Part shown: positions 7,464 to 13,935 of the stretch, piece by piece | How the letters are laid out: the number at the start of each line of letters is the position of its first letter | How positions within the stretch are numbered: position 1 is the first letter of the stretch | Notes under the pieces: generated by a model | Told to the model about the DNA's origin: nothing | What the model saw: only the letters and a program-made list of their open reading frames with translations | Database searches by the model: none | Assembly (NCBI GenBank): GCA_020201365.1 | Contig: JAIVGV010000282.1 | Location: 1-14,994, forward strand | Direction: 5' to 3' | Length of the DNA stretch: 14,994 nucleotides | Origin: Acidobacteriota bacterium | GTDB taxonomy: Bacteria > Acidobacteriota > Blastocatellia > Pyrinomonadales > Pyrinomonadaceae | Program-made: the position numbers and the translations under genes

Positions 7464-10400
7464 ATGAAGACCTCGACGAGTAAATTCTTATTCGCGTGCG
7501 CCCTCGCCGCAGCGGTCTGTGCCGGCGCGGGGGCGCAAAGTCGCGGCGATCTCGCGCCCGGCGCGCCCGGCCGCGACGCGCAGTGGACGGACGCGAGCAA
7601 GGACGCGGTCGGCACGTCGAACACCACCGAGTCGAAGGTCTGGTTCACGCTGCGCGGCGGCGTCATGTCGGAGGTTTATTACCCGACGGTTGACGTGGCG
7701 AACACGCGCGCCCTGGAACTGTGTGTGGTGAGCGGCGCCGCCGGCGGAGCCGTGCGCGTCGAGACGGAGAGCGCCGACACGACGCACCGCGTCGAGATGC
7801 TGGGCGACGACGCCCTCACGTTCCGCCAGACGAACACCGCCAAGAGCGGGCTCTACACGATCACGAAGACTTACACGACCGACCCCGAAAGGCACACCGT
7901 CCTGATCGACATCGGCTTCGAGAGCCGGAGCCGACTGCCCCCCGCGCTCTACGTCTATTACGACCCGTCGCTCAACAACAGCGGGATGCACGACTCGGCT
8001 TGGTCGCAGTCCGGCGCGCTCCTCGCCTCCGACGCCGACAAGGCCTCGGCTCTCGTGTCGAGCGCGGGCTTCACGGAGACCGTCAACGGGTACTACGGGA
8101 CGAGCGACGGACTGACGCAGTTGCGGCGCGACGGGCGCATCACGGGGGCTTACGCGCGAGCGGCGGATGGGAACGTCGTGCAGGTCGCGCGCCTCGCGCC
8201 CGCGGCACACTTCACGCTCGCGCTCGCGTTCGGCAGGGAGGCGGACGAGGCGCTGGGGAATGCGCGCGCGTCCTTGCGGAAAGGTTTCGCGCGGGCGCGC
8301 GCCGAGTACGAGGCGGGCTGGCGCGAGTACGTGCGGACGCTGCGGCGCGTCGCCCCGAAGTACCAGCGGCAGTTAGACGCGGCGGCGATGGTCTTGAAGG
8401 CGCACGAGGACAAGACTTTTCGCGGGGCGATGATCGCTTCGCTGACGATCCCCTGGGGCGGCGGCGCGAGCGCCAACGAGCCGGGCGTCGGCGGCTATCA
8501 CCTCGTCTGGTCGCGCGATCTCTACCACGTCGCCACAGCCTTCTACGCGCTCGGCGATAAGGCGGGCGCCGACCGTGCGCTCGACTATCTGTTCCGCGTC
8601 CAGCAGAAACCCGACGGGAGCTTTCCGCAGAACTCCTGGCTCGACGGGCGGCCCTTCTGGGGCTCGCTCCAGCTCGACGAGGTCGCTTACCCGCTCATCC
8701 TCGCCTACCAGTTGGGCCGCACCGACGACGCGACGTGGGCGAAGCACGTCCGCCCGGCGGCGAGCTTCCTCGTCCGCACGGGCCCGCGCACGCAGCAGGA
8801 GCGCTGGGAGGAGAAGCCCGGCTACTCGCCCTCGACCATCGCCGCCGAGATCGCCGGGCTGGTCTGCGCGGCGGAGATCGCGCGCCGCAACGACGACGAA
8901 GCGTCGCGGGCCGTCTATCTCGCGGCGGCAGACGACTGGGCGCGCAACGTCGAGCGCTGGACGGCGACTTCGACCGGCAAATACGGCGACGGGAACTACT
9001 ACCTACGCCTCACCGACAACGACGACCCGGACGACGGCGCCGTCTTCAACGTCGGCAACGGCGGCGGCGACTACGACGAGCGGGAGATCGTGGACGCGGG
9101 CTTCCTCGAATTAGTCCGCCTCGGCGTCCGCCGCGCGGACGATCCGCTCATCGCCAAGTCGCTCCCCGTCATTGACGGTGTCATCAAGCTCACGACGCCG
9201 AATGGCGAGGACTGGTACCGCTACAACCACGACGGCTACGGCGAGCTGGACGACGGGCGGCTCTGGAACTGGGACGGGAAGTACACGGGGAAGGGCCGCC
9301 CCTGGCCCCTGCTGGCGGGCGAGCGCGGTGAGTATGAGCTGGCGCGCGGCGAGAAGGGCGCGGCGACGCGGCGGCTCGACGCGATGATGGCGTTTGCGAA
9401 CGAGGGCCGGATGATCCCGGAGCAGGTCTGGGACAGCCCCCGCAGCCCGCGCCCCGATCTGCGCTTCGGCGAGGGGACGGGCTCCGCGACGCCGCTCGCC
9501 TGGGCGATGGCGCAGTTCATCCGCCTCGCCGCGAACCTCGAAGTGGGCCGCAACCTCGAGACGCCCGACCTCGTCGCGGCGCGCTACGCCTCGCGCCCCG
9601 TCCCGCCCGAGGCGGACGACAGCTTCCTCTCGCCGGACGATGAAGCGCTATCGCACTTGGAAGCGGGAAGCTCGTTGCGGTTTTCGTGGCGCCTCGCGCG
9701 CGGTGCGCGGGCTTTCATTCTCGAAGGCGGAGAGGCGCGCGAGGCGCGGGTCGGCGCAGAGGGCGACGTGGATTTCTCGGTCGCGGTGCCGGAGGGCGAA
9801 TCGGTCGTCGCCTTCGTCGCACGGTCGCCGGGCGGCGCGAGCGTCTTCCATCGCCTGAAGGTTCGCGGCCTGTCGCCCGAAGAGCGGCGTTCGTGGAATG
9901 CGCGAGCCGTGCCGCCCGCAATCGCGGAGAAGGTGAAAGCGGCGCGACGCTCGCCCATCATCGAGAACGATGAGGCGACGTTCATCTATCGCGGCACGGC
10001 GCGACAGGTGGAGGTCGTGGGCGACTTCACGGGTTGGGCACCGCGCCGCCTCTTGATGCGGGAAGTGCCGGGCACCGATCTGAAGTTCTACACTCGCCGC
10101 TTCGCGCGGGACGCGCGCGTCGAGTATAAGTTCATCGCCGACGGCGAGTGGGTAAACGACGCGCTCAACCCGGACCGCATAGACAACGGCGTCGGCAGCT
10201 TCAACTCCTTCTTCGCGATGCCCGCCTACCGCGCGAGCGCGACGGTCGCGCCGCCGCACCGTGACGGCGCGTCGCTCGAACAGGCCGAAGTTCGCAGCGC
10301 GCGCCTCGGCGGGCAGCGACGCATACAGGTTTATCTGCCGCCGGGCTACAGGCAATCGCAGGAACGTTACCCGGTGCTCTACGTGCAGGACGGCTCGGAG

Positions 10401-10961
10401 TACGTCAGCCGCGCGCGTGCCGTCGAGGTCGCCGAAGAGCTGATCGGCTCCGGGCGCGTCGCGCCCTTCATCATCGTCTTCGTCGACCCGCAGGATCGCA
10501 TGAAAGACTACTGGGCCAGCGACGACTTCGCAGCATTCATGGCGACGGAGTTGGTGCCCTTCGTGGACGCGCGCTACCGCACACGCGCAGAGCGCGACGG
10601 GCGCGCCCTGTTGGGCGCGAGCCTCGGCGGCGTCATCTCGCTCTGGACGGCACTCAAGCATCCGGACGTTTTCGCGCGCGTCGGCGCGCAGTCCACCGCC
10701 TTCCAGATTGACGACGAGAAGGTCGTCAGCGCACTGAGCTCAACGGGGCCGATGAGCGCCGACCACCCCACGAGCTTCTACTTCGATGTGGGCCGCTTCG
10801 AGCCCGTGCTCGGCGCAAGCCGGAGGGTGCGCGTGCTGCTCGCGGCGAGGGGCTACCCGGTCACATACCGCGAGGCAGAGGCGGGACACAACTGGACGAG
10901 CTGGCGCGACCGGCTCCCCGAAGTCCTCACCGCGCTTTGGTCACCGGCACGCGCGAGGTGA
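7464..10961 (+). CDS. Exported GH15 glucoamylase/glucodextranase-type enzyme fused to CBM48-like domain and Fes-like esterase
   Basis: The protein has 1165 residues with a signal peptide ending AGAGA|Q (cut after residue 24). Residues about 30-290 match the N-terminal beta domain of bacterial GH15 enzymes (SKVWFTLRGGVMSEVYYPT). About 300-700 form the (alpha/alpha)6 catalytic domain: GYHLVWSRDLYH, then QERWEE followed by YSPSTIAAEIAGL, where Glu449 is the likely general acid, then GRMIPEQVWD, where Glu653 is the likely general base. A short beta domain follows (about 715-815). Residues about 837-922 look like CBM48/AMPK-type glycogen binding (VVGDFTGWAPRRL, YKFIADGEW). Residues about 945-1160 are an enterochelin-esterase/esterase-D-like alpha/beta hydrolase with nucleophile Ser1053 in GASLGG and His1142 in AGHNW. 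Known GH15 enzymes release glucose from alpha-glucan ends; the esterase substrate is not deducible. Ordinary bacterial GH15 proteins end well before the CBM48. The start follows GAGG (7448-7451) at 12 bases. Confidence 0.9.
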   Translation: MKTSTSKFLFACALAAAVCAGAGAQSRGDLAPGAPGRDAQWTDASKDAVGTSNTTESKVWFTLRGGVMSEVYYPTVDVANTRALELCVVSGAAGGAVRVETESADTTHRVEMLGDDALTFRQTNTAKSGLYTITKTYTTDPERHTVLIDIGFESRSRLPPALYVYYDPSLNNSGMHDSAWSQSGALLASDADKASALVSSAGFTETVNGYYGTSDGLTQLRRDGRITGAYARAADGNVVQVARLAPAAHFTLALAFGREADEALGNARASLRKGFARARAEYEAGWREYVRTLRRVAPKYQRQLDAAAMVLKAHEDKTFRGAMIASLTIPWGGGASANEPGVGGYHLVWSRDLYHVATAFYALGDKAGADRALDYLFRVQQKPDGSFPQNSWLDGRPFWGSLQLDEVAYPLILAYQLGRTDDATWAKHVRPAASFLVRTGPRTQQERWEEKPGYSPSTIAAEIAGLVCAAEIARRNDDEASRAVYLAAADDWARNVERWTATSTGKYGDGNYYLRLTDNDDPDDGAVFNVGNGGGDYDEREIVDAGFLELVRLGVRRADDPLIAKSLPVIDGVIKLTTPNGEDWYRYNHDGYGELDDGRLWNWDGKYTGKGRPWPLLAGERGEYELARGEKGAATRRLDAMMAFANEGRMIPEQVWDSPRSPRPDLRFGEGTGSATPLAWAMAQFIRLAANLEVGRNLETPDLVAARYASRPVPPEADDSFLSPDDEALSHLEAGSSLRFSWRLARGARAFILEGGEAREARVGAEGDVDFSVAVPEGESVVAFVARSPGGASVFHRLKVRGLSPEERRSWNARAVPPAIAEKVKAARRSPIIENDEATFIYRGTARQVEVVGDFTGWAPRRLLMREVPGTDLKFYTRRFARDARVEYKFIADGEWVNDALNPDRIDNGVGSFNSFFAMPAYRASATVAPPHRDGASLEQAEVRSARLGGQRRIQVYLPPGYRQSQERYPVLYVQDGSEYVSRARAVEVAEELIGSGRVAPFIIVFVDPQDRMKDYWASDDFAAFMATELVPFVDARYRTRAERDGRALLGASLGGVISLWTALKHPDVFARVGAQSTAFQIDDEKVVSALSSTGPMSADHPTSFYFDVGRFEPVLGASRRVRVLLAARGYPVTYREAEAGHNWTSWRDRLPEVLTALWSPARAR

Positions 10962-11228
10962 TACCGACTGAGGCAATTTATGGCAATAACATATTTGACT
11001 CACTTGAGCGGCAGCGCGGGCCAAAGGCGGCGGAGAAGCAAGGCGCTTTCCGATCCAAAATTAGTGCCGGGCAAGGGCAAGCCTATTAGTGCCGAATTTA
11101 GTGAGACGATTAGTAGCACGCCCAACAAGGAACATCCCCGCCGTAGCTCTAAATTATGGAAGACGAATAGACTCTCATGACCCGAAGGACTCCCGACCCC
11201 CGACGTGCAATCACCGGGTCTAAAACAA
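10962..11228. other. AT-richer intergenic stretch with ATTAGT-type repeats; doubtful small ORF
   Basis: No confident gene lies here. ATTAGTGCCG occurs exactly twice (11060-11069 and 11085-11094), and a third ATTAGT follows at 11109, so the spacings are 25 and 24 bases. AATTTAGTG occurs at 11095-11103 and again at 11272-11280. A 66-codon frame (10980-11180, +) has GAGG six bases before its ATG, but its Arg/Lys/Ser-rich product resembles no family I know and it spans the repeats. The stretch is clearly lower in GC than its neighbours. It lies at the 3' side of the tRNA genes, a common place for integration scars, but I find no duplicated tRNA end. Confidence 0.4.
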
Positions 11229-11258
11229 AAGTCAGCGCCCGTCTAAGGGCGCTAACTT
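11222..11258 (-). terminator. Intrinsic terminator of the tRNA-Val/tRNA-Asp unit
   Basis: Read on the minus strand, AAGT-T-AGCGCCC pairs with GGGCGCT-G-ACTT (7 bp, one mismatch, 4 bp; 6-base loop; plus coordinates 11229-11258), and the run TTTTGTTTT follows. It begins about 20 bases after the 3' end of tRNA-Asp. On the plus strand the stem lacks a T-run, although it might still weakly stop transcripts from the GH15 gene. Confidence 0.8.
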
Positions 11259-11276
11259 ATTGAGTGATAATAATTT

Positions 11277-11357
<81 letters not shown>

Positions 11358-11418
11358 GAAACTTTCCGCCACCGTTTGCGGGCTCTCCCGGCGCGCCGCA
11401 CGCGCACGCCTCTCAACT

Positions 11419-11494
11419 TGGTAGGCACGGCGGGACTCGAACCCGCAACCCCCGCCTTGTAAGGGCGGTCGTCTACCATTGACAGTACGTGCCT
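11419..11494 (-). tRNA. tRNA-Val (anticodon TAC)
   Basis: The 76-nt gene on the minus strand starts AGGCACG and ends CGTGCCT-A-CCA, a fully paired acceptor with encoded CCA. The anticodon stem CCGCC/GGCGG carries loop CTTACAA, hence TAC for Val. The T-arm is GCGGG-TTCGAGT-CCCGC. The D-stem is best drawn TGTC/GACG around loop AATGGTA, which leaves three bases (TAC), not two, between acceptor and D-stem. It is otherwise complete. It is the first gene after the promoter at 11562-11591. Confidence 0.93.
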
Positions 11495-11561
11495 CCAACC
11501 TCACTCGCGACACGCGCCCGCTTGAGAAAGAACTTTTCTGCTCCCAACCGGAAGCGCGACA

Positions 11562-11591
11562 ATCGTAAAAGATGGCGCGCGCGGGTGTCAA
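11562..11591 (-). promoter_or_regulatory. Sigma70-type promoter for the tRNA-Val/tRNA-Asp unit
   Basis: On the minus strand, a perfect TTGACA (plus 11586-11591), an 18-bp spacer and TACGAT (plus 11562-11567, 4 of 6) give a start near 11555. That start is about 60 bases before tRNA-Val. The promoter sits only 13 bases after the stop of the HAD gene on the same strand, so the tRNAs can be transcribed independently of it. Confidence 0.65.
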
Positions 11592-11604
11592 GCAGCCTCG
11601 TCAC

Positions 11605-12273
11605 CTAAAATGTTTGAGGGTTTTGACCGCGCAGAAGCTCGGCGATCTCGGCGGGCGAGTCGCAGATGAAGTCCGCGCCAGCCGCCTCAAGCTCCTCGCG
11701 CGAACCGTAGCCGTAGGCGACGCCGACGGCGCGCACGGCGTTGCGCCGCGCCGCGATGATGTCGTGATCGCGGTCGCCGATCATGACGGACTCGGACGCG
11801 ATGAGTCGTTCCTCTTCGAGCAGGCGCGCGAGGAGCAGCGACTTGTCGTCGAGGCTGGCGTCGGGCGTCGCGCCGTGAACGGCGGCGAAGAATTCGGCGA
11901 GGCGGAAGTGTTCGAGGACGCGGACGGCGAAGCGCGTCATCTTCGAGGTGGCGACGTAGAGGCGTAGGTTCGAGCCGCGCAAACGTTCGAGCATCTCGCC
12001 GACGCCGGGATAGACTTCGTTCTCGTAGAGACCGACGCGCGCGAAGCGCTCGCGGTAGAGCGAGACCGCGCGCTCGACGAGTTCAGGACCGCCTGCGCCG
12101 AGGCTGGCGGCGAAGTTCTGTCGAATGGGCGGTCCGATGAACTTGAGGAGTTCGCCGCGCGGCGGGACGGGGCGTCCGAGCGAGCGGAGCGCGTACTGGT
12201 AGCAGCGCGTGATGCCGTCCGCCGGGTCGGTGAGCGTGCCGTCCAAGTCGAAGATGAGGTTACGCGTGGGCAT
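11605..12273 (-). CDS. HAD-superfamily phosphatase, phosphoglycolate-phosphatase (Gph)-like
   Basis: This is a complete cytosolic HAD hydrolase of 222 residues. Motif I is IFDLDGTLTDP, with nucleophile Asp9 and acid/base Asp11. A four-helix cap of the Gph type spans about residues 15-85 (ITRCYQYALRSLG, KFIGPPI). Motif II is VATS (Thr109/Ser110), motif III is Lys144 in LDDKS, and motif IV is GDRDHD (Asp167, Asp171) for Mg2+. Length and motifs fit Gph/PgmB/5'-nucleotidase-like members, and specificity cannot be settled from sequence. The ATG lies 11 bases after the stop of the small gene upstream. I see no Shine-Dalgarno sequence before it, so translational coupling is likely. No terminator separates it from the tRNA promoter, so read-through into the tRNAs is possible. 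Confidence 0.9.
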   Translation of the reverse strand: MPTRNLIFDLDGTLTDPADGITRCYQYALRSLGRPVPPRGELLKFIGPPIRQNFAASLGAGGPELVERAVSLYRERFARVGLYENEVYPGVGEMLERLRGSNLRLYVATSKMTRFAVRVLEHFRLAEFFAAVHGATPDASLDDKSLLLARLLEEERLIASESVMIGDRDHDIIAARRNAVRAVGVAYGYGSREELEAAGADFICDSPAEIAELLRGQNPQTF

Positions 12274-12284
12274 CTGCGCGGGGC

Positions 12285-12545
12285 TTACAGCAACCAGACG
12301 GGGAGCGGTTCGTCGTCGCCCGCGCGACGGGTCGGGTGCGACTGCCGATCTTCGTGCGCGTCCTCGTCGCGTCCGCGCGCGGCGGGCTCGCGCTCGCGCG
12401 TCGCCGACGAGTCGGGCTCGCGTGCGCCATCGGATCGCGCTTGTCCGTCGTCGCCCGCGCCCGCGTCTTCGCGGGAACTATTCTTGCCGATGGGCGTGAT
12501 CAGAACGTCTTCGACCTGCTTGTCGAGTCTGCCGATGACGGGCAT
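12285..12545 (-). CDS. Small uncharacterised protein with structured-looking ends and disordered middle
   Basis: This is an 86-residue protein that I do not assign to a family. Evidence that it is real: GGAAGGAG (plus 12554-12561) stands 8 bases before its ATG, codon choice is typical of the window (third positions mostly G or C), and it ends 11 bases before the HAD gene, as in an operon. The N-terminus is hydrophobic-patterned (VIGRLDKQVEDVLITPIGK). About residues 22-78 are dominated by Asp, Glu, Arg, Ala and Gly and look disordered. The end is a short hydrophobic tail, PLPVWLL. There is no signal peptide or membrane helix. An ordered motif at each end with a charged linker suggests an adaptor-type protein, but no function can be given. 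Confidence 0.65.
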   Translation of the reverse strand: MPVIGRLDKQVEDVLITPIGKNSSREDAGAGDDGQARSDGAREPDSSATREREPAARGRDEDAHEDRQSHPTRRAGDDEPLPVWLL

Positions 12546-12619
12546 CTTCGCCGCTCCTTCCGGTCGTCAAACTTTGCGGCTATCATTTGAACGCACACCG
12601 CGCCTGAGAGTGTAGGCTT

Positions 12620-13906
12620 ATGTCGAGGCAACGTCCAAGCAAACCGCAAGCGGGCTGGCTGCTCTTCTACTCGCTCGTCGCGCTCACGATTCTCTGGGCT
12701 ACCTTCACCTTCGTCCAGCGAGCCTACGGGCAGACGACGCGGCAACAGCAGACGCCCCAGCAGTCGCAGCCGCAGCAGCGACCGCGCCGCGTCACCCCGG
12801 CGAACGATAACGGCGCGCAGCCCTCGCCGCAGTCGAACGCGAACGGCAACGCGCGTCGCGCGCCCGAAGAGGTCGGCGAAGACGACGTGCTGCGCGTGGA
12901 CACGCAGCTCATCCCCGTGCCCGTCGTCGTGCGCGACAAGGCCGGGCGACCCGTGGCGAACCTGCGCGCGGAGAACTTCGTCCTCTACGAGGACGGGCGA
13001 CCGCAGCGCATCACGAACTTCTCGACGACCGACGCGCCCTTCGAGATCGCGCTCCTGCTCGACACCTCCGGCTCGACGCGCGAGGACATCGGCTTGATCC
13101 GCCGCGCCGCCAACCTCTTCATCGAGTCGCTGCGACCCGGCGACCGCGTCGCCGTCGTCTCCTTCAACACGAAGAAGGAGGGCTCGACCTCGCTCGCCAC
13201 CGTCGAAGTCAAAACGCCTCTCACAGACGACCGGCAGCAACTGCGCGACGCGCTCGAACAGATCGGTTCGAGCAACGGCACGCCCTTCTACGACGCGCTC
13301 GAACGAGTGGCGGCGGAGGTCTTCCGCGATCCGCCGCGCGACGAGGTGAAGGGTCGCCGCGCGCTCGTCGCTTTGACCGACGGCGTTGACTCGACGAGCG
13401 ACGCAGAGTTTGAAGAGGCGCGCGCGCGCCTGCGCCAGTCCGGCATCATCAGCTACTTCATACAGGTGAACACGGAGGATTTCGTCGAGGATAGACTCTT
13501 GCGCGACTGTCAGGACGACGGTCGCCTCTCGCTCTCGAAAGTCCAACTGCAACGCTACCGCCGCGTCTTCGCCTCTTCAGCCGACGCCGCCGACTACGCC
13601 AACTTCTGCCAGATGGGGTCGTTCGAGCGCATGGACATCAGCCGCAAGCTCTACCAGCTCGCGCGACAGGAGATGGCGACGCTCGCCAAAGATTCCGGCG
13701 GCAGAACCTTCGACGCTTTAGACCTTCGCGACGCGCGCAAGGCTTTCACCGAGGTCGCCGAAGAGATCGGCAAGCTCTACAGCCTCGCCTACTACCCTTC
13801 GAACAAGGCGCGCGACGGAAGTTTCCGCACCATCCGCGTCGAGGTGCGCGGCGTCCCCGGCGCGCAAGTCACCGCCCGCGAGGGCTACCAAGCGCCGAAA
13901 AGTTAA
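12620..13906 (+). CDS. VWFA-domain protein of the Acidobacteria-type VWFA-related family
   Basis: The protein has 428 residues. An N-terminal hydrophobic segment (about 13-32) ends in RAYG|QTT, so it is a cleavable signal or a membrane anchor. Residues about 38-85 are Gln/Pro/Asn-rich linker. A lead-in strand region (VLRVDTQLIPVPVVVRDKAG, then VLYEDGRPQRI) is typical of the family and precedes the VWA domain. The MIDAS metal site is complete: Asp148-Thr-Ser150-Gly-Ser152, Thr221 and Asp254. About residues 288-350 hold an insertion with Cys297 and Cys330 before the last helix region. The ending ITVRVEVRGVPG-like strand and YQAP tail are also family-like. VWA domains bind proteins through Mg2+; the partner is unknown. 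It is divergent from the small gene at 12545 with 74 bp between. A TATCAT at 12581-12586 may be its -10 box, without a good -35. deoB follows 29 bp downstream. Confidence 0.88.
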   Translation: MSRQRPSKPQAGWLLFYSLVALTILWATFTFVQRAYGQTTRQQQTPQQSQPQQRPRRVTPANDNGAQPSPQSNANGNARRAPEEVGEDDVLRVDTQLIPVPVVVRDKAGRPVANLRAENFVLYEDGRPQRITNFSTTDAPFEIALLLDTSGSTREDIGLIRRAANLFIESLRPGDRVAVVSFNTKKEGSTSLATVEVKTPLTDDRQQLRDALEQIGSSNGTPFYDALERVAAEVFRDPPRDEVKGRRALVALTDGVDSTSDAEFEEARARLRQSGIISYFIQVNTEDFVEDRLLRDCQDDGRLSLSKVQLQRYRRVFASSADAADYANFCQMGSFERMDISRKLYQLARQEMATLAKDSGGRTFDALDLRDARKAFTEVAEEIGKLYSLAYYPSNKARDGSFRTIRVEVRGVPGAQVTAREGYQAPKS

Positions 13907-13935
13907 TAACATCCCGAACAAGGAAACCGGACTCG

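Noticed and set aside
10980..11180. A 66-codon frame with GAGG six bases before its ATG.
   Set aside because: The product is Arg/Lys/Ser-rich with no family resemblance, the frame spans the ATTAGT repeats, and base composition differs from coding DNA here. Kept only as a note in the intergenic entry.
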